DNA of 12,031 bases from an uncultured Synechococcus sp. (GTDB taxonomy: Bacteria; Cyanobacteriota; Cyanobacteriia; PCC-6307; Cyanobiaceae): positions 1 to 12,031 of the forward strand of contig CAJWAH010000028.1 in the NCBI GenBank assembly GCA_913020095.1, read 5' to 3'. Shown here one piece after another: positions 1-6,724 of the stretch. The notes beneath the pieces are model-generated. The model did not search any database. It saw nothing but the letters and a program-made list of their open reading frames with translations, and had not been told where the DNA came from. The position numbers were made by a program, and so were the translations under genes. Numbering within the stretch: the first letter of the stretch is position 1; every line of letters begins with the position of its first letter.

Positions 1-258
1 GCCCCGCTGTGGTGGGCCCTGCTGCAACAAACGGCCCAGGGGGAGGCACCACCGCTGCAGTGGCTGCTGGACCCGCGCCGTTCACCGCTGCTGGATCAAT
101 TGCTGCGCGCTGGCTTCACGCCGCCGCTGCAGAGGTCAACGCTGGAGGCCGCCTTGGCGCGCCAACCCCATGCCGAGCTGTTGCTGCCAACAGAGGAGGT
201 GTTGCAGCGCTGCACCAGCCTGTTGCCCTTAGCCCCAGAGCCGGCGCCGCGGGGGTGA
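1..258 (+). CDS. 3' end of an unrecognised protein (partial)
   Basis: Frame 1 is open from the first base to a TGA at 256-258, giving the last 85 residues of a protein that begins outside the window. The peptide is rich in Leu, Gln, Ala and Pro (for example LWWALLQQ near its start and LLDQLLRAGF at about residues 31-40) and looks like a soluble helical tail. I recognise no domain, catalytic motif or membrane segment. The gene runs head-on into the aldo/keto reductase gene, and the two coding ends overlap by 30 bases (229-258). The reading frame is preferred over the longer frame-3 ORF here because that one has a Gly/Ala-rich composition typical of an antisense or out-of-frame shadow. That a gene ends here is fairly likely; its identity is unknown. 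Confidence 0.55.
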   Translation, partial: APLWWALLQQTAQGEAPPLQWLLDPRRSPLLDQLLRAGFTPPLQRSTLEAALARQPHAELLLPTEEVLQRCTSLLPLAPEPAPRG

Positions 259-1359
259 GGCCAGGCGCTGGTGGGTGTCGGCCAGCAGCTCGGGGATGGC
301 CAGGTGATGGGGGCAGCGGGGCAGGCAGTCGCCGCACTCTTGGCAGGCCGCAGCATTGATCTCTTCAAACCAATGGCCGGCCTGGCCGATCAAGCCATAG
401 CGCTCTTTGGCAAAGCTCTCCATGCCATGGCCCACCGCCAGGTTGCGGAGCCGCAGCAGCTCGGGGATCGGCAGCTGTTGCGGGCAGGGCAGGCAGGCCC
501 GGCATTGGCCGCAGGCCTCCGCTCCAAGCCGCTGCTGCTGCTGTTGGTGGAGCCGCTCGAGGGCCCCTTGCTCCAGCTCCGATAGCGGGCCGCCATCCAG
601 CCCGGCCCAGTGCAGCTCTGCGGGCTCGGCGGCCCCCAGGGTGAGGGTGCTGATGCCGCGGGCCAGCAGGAAGCGGTAGGCCAATTGCAGCGGCTCGAGA
701 GGGGCGCAGGCCTGGCGCAGCAGCTCCGGTGGATCAAACAGCCGGCCGCCTTTATCGGCAGGTGAAATCGCCATCACCCCCAGGCCCTTGGCCAGGGCTT
801 CCTCGGCTAATGGCAGCCGCGCTGGATCAAACAGATGCAAGTGCAAGCTGGCAAAGCTGAACCGGCCCGAGCGGATCGCTGCTGCGATCAAGGCATCGCT
901 GCCGTGGGAGCTGAAGCCCACCTGATCGGTGAGCCCTTCCTCTAAGGCCCAGCTGAGCAGCTCGTGGCCGGGGCCCTGCAAGGCCCAATCGAGGTGCTCC
1001 GGGCGGTTGATGCCATGCACTGCCAGGTTGTCGAGCCGCTCCAGCCCCAGCTGCTCGAGGCTGCGCCGCAGCTCGTCTTGGGCGCTGGCCAGGCTTTGGC
1101 TTGGCAGCACTTTGCTGGTGATCACCAGCTGCTGGGGGCTGAGCCCCAACCGGCGGATCGCTTGGCCCACATAGCGCTGGCTGGGGCCATAGGCCGGCGC
1201 GGTCTCGAGGTGATTGATCCCAGTCGCGACTGCTGCCTCCACCACGGCTTCCAGTTGGGCGGGGGATTGCAGGGCGCGCATGGTGCCCAAGGTGAACAGC
1301 GACACCGGCTTCCCCGATCCAAAGGGGCGCCGCTGCGGCTTAATCGAGCCCGTCGTCAT
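229..1359 (-). CDS. Aldo/keto reductase with two C-terminal [4Fe-4S] cluster motifs
   Basis: Predicted cytosolic oxidoreductase of the aldo/keto reductase superfamily, in the subgroup that carries a ferredoxin-like tail; the substrate is unknown. The 376-residue product has a TIM-barrel N-terminal part with recognisable catalytic positions: Glu52 in HLETAPAYG, where most family members have Asp, then Tyr57, Lys83 in TSKV and His115 in AVHG. The tail carries C-x2-C-x2-C-x2-C-P (Cys283, 286, 289, 292) and C-x2-C-x2-C-x3-C-P (Cys339, 342, 345, 349), each followed by an IPELL segment, which indicates two [4Fe-4S] clusters. The linker before the first cluster holds a HQQQQQ run (271-276). The ATG start lies inside the 3' end of the upstream BFN gene (20-base overlap), so the two are probably translated from one transcript. 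Family call is firm; electron partner and substrate are not known. Confidence 0.9.
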   Translation of the reverse strand: MTTGSIKPQRRPFGSGKPVSLFTLGTMRALQSPAQLEAVVEAAVATGINHLETAPAYGPSQRYVGQAIRRLGLSPQQLVITSKVLPSQSLASAQDELRRSLEQLGLERLDNLAVHGINRPEHLDWALQGPGHELLSWALEEGLTDQVGFSSHGSDALIAAAIRSGRFSFASLHLHLFDPARLPLAEEALAKGLGVMAISPADKGGRLFDPPELLRQACAPLEPLQLAYRFLLARGISTLTLGAAEPAELHWAGLDGGPLSELEQGALERLHQQQQQRLGAEACGQCRACLPCPQQLPIPELLRLRNLAVGHGMESFAKERYGLIGQAGHWFEEINAAACQECGDCLPRCPHHLAIPELLADTHQRLASPPRRRLWG

Positions 1360-1876
1360 CGAGAGGGGGCTCAGAATCGGGTTGGGCGAGCCCTTGCTGG
1401 CGGATCAACTCTGCTGGGCTGAGGCCTTCGACAAAGCGATGGAAATCCTCCACCTCCTCGGCATCGGCTTCTGCATCCACCGGGATGGAGGCATCGCCCA
1501 CCACCTCCTCCAACATCCAGAGGCTGCTGCCGGTGCGCAGGGCCAAGGCAATCGCATCACTGGGCCGGCAATCGATGGCGTGCTCCTCGCCCTCCTCATC
1601 GTTGAGCTTCAACACCGCCAAAAAGGTGCTGTCTTCGATGGCGTGAATCACCACCTTGTTGAGCTCGAGGCCGCCAACGGCCAGCAGGGTGGCCATCAAG
1701 TCGTGGCTGAGGGGCCGCGGTGGCTCCTTGATGTGCAGCCCCGCCAGGATGTTTTGCGCTTGGGCTTGATCAATCCAGATCGGCACCTGACGCCGGCCCG
1801 ACGGATCGCGCAACAACACGATCGGGCTGCGGCTGGCGGCATCGAGGGCAATGCCTGCAACGCTCATCTCCACCAT
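1340..1876 (-). CDS. Bifunctional nuclease family protein (BFN/DUF151)
   Basis: A 178-residue soluble protein of the bifunctional nuclease (DUF151) family. Plant and some bacterial relatives are described as having DNase and RNase activity; the role in cyanobacteria is not established. It starts MVEMSVAGIALDAA and has the family hallmarks: VPIWIDQAQAQNI (31-43), a central beta-rich segment (about 72-102) and RPSDAIALALR (104-114). The last 45 residues are strongly acidic (DAEADAEEVED, then PPLDDDGLD at the end) and look like a flexible tail. Another ATG lies at codon 4, but codon 1 is preferred because MVEMSV fits the family N-terminus. The gene is divergent from ribE with only 58 bases between starts, and is followed on the same strand by the overlapping aldo/keto reductase. 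Family call is strong; nuclease activity is inferred from relatives only. Confidence 0.88.
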   Translation of the reverse strand: MVEMSVAGIALDAASRSPIVLLRDPSGRRQVPIWIDQAQAQNILAGLHIKEPPRPLSHDLMATLLAVGGLELNKVVIHAIEDSTFLAVLKLNDEEGEEHAIDCRPSDAIALALRTGSSLWMLEEVVGDASIPVDAEADAEEVEDFHRFVEGLSPAELIRQQGLAQPDSEPPLDDDGLD

Positions 1877-1934
1877 CTGGTGGTGCTGGCTGCTGCGACG
1901 ATTATGGCCAGATCAGCCACGTGGTAACTGCTCA
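1877..1934. promoter_or_regulatory. Divergent BFN / ribE intergenic region
   Basis: These 58 bases lie between the divergent starts of the BFN gene and ribE and must hold promoter elements for at least one of them. Read on the minus strand, a CATAAT hexamer (plus-strand 1901-1906) matches the sigma-70 -10 box at five of six positions and would give a leader of roughly 18 bases for the BFN gene. A weak TTACCA (plus-strand 1922-1927) sits 15 bases upstream of it. I see no convincing box for ribE, no riboswitch-like structure, and no FMN (RFN) element, for which the space is too short. Assignment is from pattern only. Confidence 0.35.
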
Positions 1935-2582
1935 GTGTTCACCGGATTGGTCCAGGCCGTTGGCCGGCTGCAGTCGCTGCCGGATGCGGTGCGCGTTAGC
2001 TGGTCGCCGCAGCATTGGACGGCCGAGGGCTTGGCTGTTGGCGACAGCGTCGCCGTTGATGGGGTTTGCCTCACGGCGCGAAAGCTGTTGGAGCACGGCT
2101 TTGAAGCTGATGTCAGCCCCGAGACGTTGTCCCGCACCACCTTGGGGGAGCGGGCCCGCAGCGGCGCAGCCGTCAATCTTGAGCCGGCCTTGCGCTTGGC
2201 CGATCGCCTCGGCGGCCATCTCGTTAGTGGCCATATCGATGGCTTGGGGCGGGTGGAGGCGATCAGCCGCCAGGGCCACTCCTGGGATCTGCAGCTGGCT
2301 TGGGACGACCCCCGCTTGGGCCGCTACATCTGCGAGAAGGGCAGCGTGGCCGTCAATGGCATCAGCCTCACGGTGGCGTCGTGCCATCCAGACGGCGTCA
2401 GCTTCAGCTTGGCCGTGATCCCCCACACCTGGGAGCAAACGACACTGCAGGAGCTGCGCTGCGGTGATGCCGTCAATCTGGAAGCGGATTTGCTCGCTAA
2501 ATACGTGGAACGGCTCCTGCCCGGGTCGGCATCAACTGATCTGACCCCCCAGTGGATGGCCGAGAATGGTTGGAATGTCTAG
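1935..2582 (+). CDS. ribE: Riboflavin synthase, alpha chain
   Basis: Catalyses the last step of riboflavin synthesis, dismutation of two 6,7-dimethyl-8-ribityllumazine molecules to riboflavin plus a pyrimidinedione, in the cytosol as a homotrimer. The 215-residue product has the usual length and two tandem lumazine-binding repeats: residues 1-97 with VGDSVAVDGVCLT (35-47), and 98-195 with KGSVAVNGISLTV (135-147). GHLVSGHIDG (94-103) bridges them. The N-terminus MFTGLVQ is diagnostic for the family, which fixes the start at the GTG at 1935; the in-frame ATG at 1851 would add 28 residues unlike any riboflavin synthase and would overlap the divergent BFN gene. No clear ribosome binding site precedes the GTG. 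Some annotations name this gene ribC or ribE. The HdeD-family gene follows 24 bases later on the same strand. Confidence 0.95.
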   Translation: MFTGLVQAVGRLQSLPDAVRVSWSPQHWTAEGLAVGDSVAVDGVCLTARKLLEHGFEADVSPETLSRTTLGERARSGAAVNLEPALRLADRLGGHLVSGHIDGLGRVEAISRQGHSWDLQLAWDDPRLGRYICEKGSVAVNGISLTVASCHPDGVSFSLAVIPHTWEQTTLQELRCGDAVNLEADLLAKYVERLLPGSASTDLTPQWMAENGWNV

Positions 2583-2606
2583 CTTTTGGGGGCGTCCCTC
2601 GCTCCC

Positions 2607-3179
2607 ATGTTCAAATCATTCACGATCGCGGAGGGCATCCTGCTGATCGTTCTCGGCGTTCTGGCTTTGATCGCTCCCATCAAAGCCTCCTTCATCGTCA
2701 CCGCCGTTTTGGGTGTTGTCTTCCTGGTGGGAGGCATCATCGGCTGGATCAACAACCTCAGCCGCAGCCGCGGCATGAAGGGTTGGTTGGTGTTTTGGCG
2801 TCTGGTCGTCTCCACCCTGTTCCTGGTGGCTGGCTGGACCATCCTTGATCAGTTCTCAACCGGAGCCATCGATGCGGCCGCCCAGGTGGCCACCCTCAGC
2901 TTGGCTGTGGGCATCGTCTTTTTGGTGGAAGGCATCGTCGCCATCATTGCCTCACTGGGTCACCAGGAGGTGGAAGGCTGGCGCTGGGGTTTAGCCAACG
3001 GAATCATCACCTTGATCCTGGGCTTGATCATCCTGTCGATGAAGGCCTTTGGTCTGCTCTCGGTGCTCGGAATCCTGGTGGGAATCAGCTTCATCTTCTC
3101 GGGGATTGATCTGATCGCCTTCGCCAGCAGCTTCCACGGACCTGACGACAACGATGGCCCTCAGGCATCGGCTGCCTGA
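2607..3179 (+). CDS. HdeD/DUF308 family integral membrane protein
   Basis: A 190-residue very hydrophobic protein of the HdeD (DUF308) family. E. coli HdeD is linked to acid resistance at high cell density; in cyanobacteria the role is not known. Six membrane segments can be seen at about 8-24, 29-49, 61-80, 93-115, 126-144 and 149-174, arranged as a threefold repeat of helix pairs, as in the family. Short basic loops (RSRGMKG near 53-59) and a hydrophilic, Asp-rich C-terminus (HGPDDNDGPQ) flank them. The ATG at 2607 is preferred over the in-frame TTG at 2586 because MFKSF places one basic residue directly before the first helix; the longer start would add seven residues. The gene may be read through from ribE. 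Its 3' end overlaps the convergent cyAbrB gene by 19 bases. Confidence 0.87.
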   Translation: MFKSFTIAEGILLIVLGVLALIAPIKASFIVTAVLGVVFLVGGIIGWINNLSRSRGMKGWLVFWRLVVSTLFLVAGWTILDQFSTGAIDAAAQVATLSLAVGIVFLVEGIVAIIASLGHQEVEGWRWGLANGIITLILGLIILSMKAFGLLSVLGILVGISFIFSGIDLIAFASSFHGPDDNDGPQASAA

Positions 3180-3574
3180 TCGCTCGGCTCATCGTCTAGG
3201 GCTGCCTCATCCACGACGAGATCGTCGGGAAGGCGCAGCCAAATGGTGCCGGTTTCCTCGTGCAGTTCGATCTTGCACTCCTGGCCCGGCACCAATCCCA
3301 ATTTTCGGGTGTAGACATTGCCCACCAAGAGGTTGCCGTTGCCGTGCACCTTGGTGCGGTATTCCGCTTGCCGGCCGCGGCTGCCGCTGCTCTCCTTTCC
3401 CGGAAAGACGAACCCTTTGGCTTCCACCAAGGCCCGCAGAAACGCTTTTTTCAGCACGCGGCCGCTGTTGCCGGTGTAGCCGCAGGCGCGGGCAATTTGA
3501 TCGGGTGCGCGATCACTCAGCTCACCGGCCCGCTTCAGCAGGGCATCGCCCACCAGTGGCTGCGTGCTCTCCAT
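3161..3574 (-). CDS. Cyanobacterial AbrB-like transcriptional regulator (cyAbrB)
   Basis: A predicted DNA-binding regulator of the cyAbrB family, which in Synechocystis and other cyanobacteria controls nitrogen, carbon and redox-related genes. The 137-residue product has the family's N-terminal segment PLVGDALLKRAGELSD (6-21), then RACGYTG (29-35) and ALVEAKGF (48-55), a basic Gly/Ser linker (59-69), and the C-terminal AbrB-like swapped-hairpin domain YRTKVHGNGNLLVGNVYTR (72-90) followed by LGLVPGQE (92-99). The tail is acidic. The ATG at 3574 fits the family length; in-frame upstream codons reach into ctaE antisense-like sequence and have no family resemblance. The gene starts 38 bases after the ctaE stop on the same strand, so it may be the last gene of the oxidase transcript. 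Which cyAbrB subgroup it belongs to cannot be settled by eye. Confidence 0.87.
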   Translation of the reverse strand: MESTQPLVGDALLKRAGELSDRAPDQIARACGYTGNSGRVLKKAFLRALVEAKGFVFPGKESSGSRGRQAEYRTKVHGNGNLLVGNVYTRKLGLVPGQECKIELHEETGTIWLRLPDDLVVDEAALDDEPSDQAADA

Positions 3575-3612
3575 GATCGGCTGCGAGATCGTTTGATTCT
3601 GCCGCTTGTTGC

Positions 3613-4230
3613 TTACAGCAGATAGAGCAGGCCAAACAACACCACCCAGATCACATCCACAAAGTGCCAATAGAGCTCGGCAGCCGCGAGGCCGAAGTGG
3701 TCTGAGGGGGTGAAGCGACCGGGTTCTCGGGCCTGGAACCAAACAATCAGGATCATGAGGGCCCCCAGGGTCACGTGCAGGCCGTGAAAACCAGTCAGCG
3801 CATAGAAGGTGCTGGCATAGAGGTTGTCGGTGAGGCCAAAGGGGAGCTCGAAGTACTCCACCATTTGCCCGCCGAGGAAGCTCAGCCCCATCACGGCCGT
3901 TAGCAACAGCCAGCCGCGGCAGGCGCCCATGGCACCGCGCATCAGCTCCTTGCTGGCCCGGTGGAAGGTGAAGCTGCTGGCGATCAAAATCGCCGTGTTG
4001 ATCACCGGCAGAACCAGCTCGAGTTCATAAATCGCCCCTGGCGGCAGGGGGTTCACGGCCCGATAGGTGAGGTAAGCGGCAAAGAAGCCGGCGAAGGTCA
4101 TGCCATCGGCCACCAAAAAGGTGGCCAGCCCAAACATGCGCAGATCGGGATGCTCGCCATGGCCATGGCCATCGCTTTCGTGGTCATCCTGCTGCTGCAG
4201 ATCGGTGTCAATTGGGGTGGTGGTGGTCAT
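3613..4230 (-). CDS. ctaE: Cytochrome c oxidase subunit III
   Basis: Subunit III of the aa3-type respiratory oxidase, an integral membrane subunit that supports the stability and proton uptake of subunit I. The 205-residue product has five predicted helices (about 34-56, 71-90, 104-122, 138-165, 183-205), which is the short form lacking the first two helices of mitochondrial subunit III. Family motifs are GGQMVEYFEL (120-129), TGFHGLHVTLG (146-156) and AELYWHFVDVIWVVLF (184-199), with the conserved acidic and His residues Glu125, His149, Glu185, His189 and Asp192. The cytoplasmic N-terminus is rich in His and acidic residues (His17, 22, 24, 27). Its ATG overlaps the ctaD stop as ATGA, so the two are translationally coupled. 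It is third in the ctaC-ctaD-ctaE run. Confidence 0.95.
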   Translation of the reverse strand: MTTTTPIDTDLQQQDDHESDGHGHGEHPDLRMFGLATFLVADGMTFAGFFAAYLTYRAVNPLPPGAIYELELVLPVINTAILIASSFTFHRASKELMRGAMGACRGWLLLTAVMGLSFLGGQMVEYFELPFGLTDNLYASTFYALTGFHGLHVTLGALMILIVWFQAREPGRFTPSDHFGLAAAELYWHFVDVIWVVLFGLLYLL

Positions 4231-5897
4231 GGCTGCTGCCTCCAGAGATCTTGGCCTCGGGCTTGGTTCACATCGATGCGCCCCTCACTGCTGCCGTAGC
4301 CATAGGGCTCTTCAACCAGCGGGGCTGCACCAATCCAGTTCTCCACCGGTGGGGGCGAACTGGTGAGCCACTCCGGTGTGAGGGCGCGCCAGGGGTTGGG
4401 CCCAGCGGCTGGACCCTGCAGCAGGCTCATCACCACATTGATCAGGAAGGGCAGGGTGCTGATCGCCATCAGCAGGGCGCCCACGCTGCTGATCTGATTG
4501 ATCAAGCTGAATTGCGGGTCGTATTCCGCCACCCGGCGCGGCATGCCGTTGAGGCCAAGCCAGTGCTGAGGGGCAAAGCAGAGGTTGAAGCCAATGAAGG
4601 TGAGCGCCAGGTGCAGCCGCCCCAGGTCTTCATTGAGCATGCGGCCACTGAATTTGGGGAACCAGTGATAGATCGAGGCAAAGATCACAAACACCGTGCC
4701 GCCGTAGACGATGTAGTGGAAGTGGGCCACAACGAAGTAGGTGTCGTGCACATGCACGTCGAAGGGCACCTGGGCGAGAGCCACACCGGTGATGCCGCCA
4801 AACACGAATTGCAGGATGAAGGCGCAGGAAAACAACATGGCGCTATTGAGCGCGAGTCGCCCCTGCCAGAGGGTGGCAATCCAGTTGAAGAACTTGATCC
4901 CCGTTGGAACGGCAATGAAGGCCGTGGCGATGGTGAAGAACAACCGCATCCAGGGCGGTGTGCCACTGGTGAACATGTGATGGGCCCAAACCACCAGGCC
5001 CAAGATCACAATCGCCATGATCGAGTACACCATCGTCACGTAGCCGAACAGCGGCTTGCGTGCGTGCACCGGCAGGATTTCGCTCACCAGGCCAAAGGCT
5101 GGCAGCACCATGATGTACACCGCTGGGTGCGAATAGAACCAAAACAGGTGTTGATAGACCACGGCATTGCCGCCGGCTGCTGGGTTGAAAAAGCCTGTGT
5201 GGGCCACGATGTCGAGGCTCAGCAGAATCAACGTTCCGGCCAACACCGGCGTGGCCAGCACCACCAAGATGCTGGTGCCGAGCATGGCCCAGCAGTACAT
5301 CGGCAGCATCATCAGCTTCAGGCCTGGCTGACGGAACTTGAGGATCGTGGCGATGAAATTGATGCCGCCAAAGATCGAACTTCCCCCCAGCAGAAGCACA
5401 CTCACAATCCAAAGGATTTGCCCCATCGCTGGGGTGGTGAGGCTCAGCGGCGGGTAGGCCGTCCAGCCCGATTGCGCTGCGCCACCGATGAAATAGCTGC
5501 TGATTAACAGCAGGCCCGACGGCGGGATCATCCAGAAGGCCACCGCATTGAGGCGCGGGAAGGCCATGTCACGAGCACCCACATAGAAGGGGATGAGGTA
5601 GTTGCCAAAGCCCCCATTCACCACCGGCACGATCCAGAGAAAGATCATCACCGTGCCGTGCAGGGTGAGCACCTGGTTGTAGGTGTCACGGCTGACGAAG
5701 TCGGAGATCGGTGTGGCGAGCTCGGTGCGGATGACACCAGCCAGTGCACCACCAACGAAATAAAAGAGAAAGCCGCAGACGATGTACTGCAGCCCAATCA
5801 CTTTGTGATCAAGGCTGAAGCTGAAATAGCGCAGCCAGCCCGTGGGTTGCAGCCGCAACGGTTGGGGACTGGGGCTCGGGGGTGAGGCGATGGTCAT
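4227..5897 (-). CDS. ctaD: Cytochrome c oxidase subunit I (aa3 type)
   Basis: Catalytic subunit of the terminal oxidase; it reduces O2 to water at a heme a3-CuB site in the thylakoid or cytoplasmic membrane and pumps protons. The 556-residue, 12-helix protein has all metal ligands: His80 and His394 for low-spin heme a, His392 for heme a3, and His257, His306 and His307 for CuB, with the cross-linking Tyr261. The K-channel Lys335 sits in VPTGIKFFNW (330-339). D-channel entrance Asp110 (GARDMAFPR) and Asn117 are present, but the helix-VI motif is YSHPAV (255-260) instead of GHPEV, so the usual D-channel Glu is Ala; this is the type A2 heme-copper oxidase pattern. The C-terminus from about 495 is a Pro-rich hydrophilic tail. 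ATGA overlaps join it to ctaC upstream and ctaE downstream. Confidence 0.97.
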   Translation of the reverse strand: MTIASPPSPSPQPLRLQPTGWLRYFSFSLDHKVIGLQYIVCGFLFYFVGGALAGVIRTELATPISDFVSRDTYNQVLTLHGTVMIFLWIVPVVNGGFGNYLIPFYVGARDMAFPRLNAVAFWMIPPSGLLLISSYFIGGAAQSGWTAYPPLSLTTPAMGQILWIVSVLLLGGSSIFGGINFIATILKFRQPGLKLMMLPMYCWAMLGTSILVVLATPVLAGTLILLSLDIVAHTGFFNPAAGGNAVVYQHLFWFYSHPAVYIMVLPAFGLVSEILPVHARKPLFGYVTMVYSIMAIVILGLVVWAHHMFTSGTPPWMRLFFTIATAFIAVPTGIKFFNWIATLWQGRLALNSAMLFSCAFILQFVFGGITGVALAQVPFDVHVHDTYFVVAHFHYIVYGGTVFVIFASIYHWFPKFSGRMLNEDLGRLHLALTFIGFNLCFAPQHWLGLNGMPRRVAEYDPQFSLINQISSVGALLMAISTLPFLINVVMSLLQGPAAGPNPWRALTPEWLTSSPPPVENWIGAAPLVEEPYGYGSSEGRIDVNQARGQDLWRQQP

Positions 5898-6724
5898 GAC
5901 AGGGTGGCGGGGGTGTTGGTTTCCACCCAGGTGGCGAAGCTTTCGGGCTCATCGACCACCACGTGGGAGCGCATGCCGCCGTGGTACGGACCACAGAGCT
6001 CAGCGCAAACGATCGGGTAATCGCCGGTTTGGTTGGCGGTGAAGGTCAGCACGGTGGGTTGGCCCGGGATGATGTCCTGCTTGATGCGGAATTCCGGCAC
6101 CCAGAAGGCGTGGATCACATCGTTGGCCTTCATCCGCAGCTCCACGGCTTGGCCGCTGGGCACATGCAGTTCGCCGCTGGTGATGTTCTGCTCGGGGTAG
6201 TGGAAGACAAAGGCGAACTGCAGCGCGGTGACCTCCACTGGCAAGACGGCTTCGTTGCTGCTGGCTGGGGCAATGCCGCCCCAGATGCGCTCCTCATCTC
6301 CCGGCTGGCTTTGGCGCACCGAGGCCAACTCAGCGGCGTGGTGATCCATGCCGTGGGCGTTGAGGTCGGTCATGCCGCCCATACGGTCGTAAATGTCGTA
6401 GCTGTAGATGCCTAAAAACAACACAACAACGGCAGGAATGGCGGTCCAAAACAACTCAAGCGAAAGATTCCCTTCCACTGGAGGCCCGTCTTGTTGATCA
6501 CCATCACGCCGGCGAAAGCGAATCAGGCTGTAAACAACAACCCCAGTCATGCCAACTAGCAACATCGTGCCAATGGCCAGCAACACCCGAAACAGTTCGT
6601 CGTAAACGGGTGCATTGGTGCTGGCACTGACGGGAAGCCAATTGACATCGTTGGCGACCCATTGCCCCAGCAGAACCAGGGCCATGCCAGCAATCAGGGT
6701 GATGATTGCCGATGGAATGCGCAT
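5894..6724 (-). CDS. ctaC: Cytochrome c oxidase subunit II (CuA subunit)
   Basis: Accepts electrons from cytochrome c6 or plastocyanin at its binuclear CuA centre and passes them to CtaD. The 276-residue product has an N-terminal hydrophobic segment (about 5-25), a two-helix membrane hairpin (about 45-69 and 91-110), and a lumenal or periplasmic cupredoxin domain from about 160. CuA ligands are all present: His205 in DVIHAFWVPEF, and Cys240, Glu242, Cys244, His248 and Met251 in CAELCGPYHGGM. The aromatic patch before the cupredoxin core reads QFAFVF (169-174), so the Trp used for electron entry in mitochondrial subunit II appears to be Phe. A linker at 115-145 is His- and Asp/Glu-rich (HGMDHH). 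No lipobox Cys is seen. First gene of the ctaCDE run; its stop overlaps the ctaD start as ATGA. Confidence 0.96.
   Translation of the reverse strand: MRIPSAIITLIAGMALVLLGQWVANDVNWLPVSASTNAPVYDELFRVLLAIGTMLLVGMTGVVVYSLIRFRRRDGDQQDGPPVEGNLSLELFWTAIPAVVVLFLGIYSYDIYDRMGGMTDLNAHGMDHHAAELASVRQSQPGDEERIWGGIAPASSNEAVLPVEVTALQFAFVFHYPEQNITSGELHVPSGQAVELRMKANDVIHAFWVPEFRIKQDIIPGQPTVLTFTANQTGDYPIVCAELCGPYHGGMRSHVVVDEPESFATWVETNTPATLS

Noticed and set aside
529..560. Short trinucleotide (CTG-like) run suggesting a microsatellite
   Set aside because: It simply encodes the HQQQQQ stretch of the aldo/keto reductase on the minus strand; too short and interrupted to call a functional repeat.
1877..1934. FMN riboswitch upstream of ribE
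   Set aside because: Only 58 bases separate ribE from the divergent gene, too short for an RFN aptamer, and none of its conserved segments are visible.
4212..5507. A 431-codon plus-strand open frame opposite ctaD
   Set aside because: It is antisense to a perfectly conserved oxidase gene, its product is His/Gln/Glu-rich with no domain, and long stop-free antisense frames are expected in GC-rich DNA.
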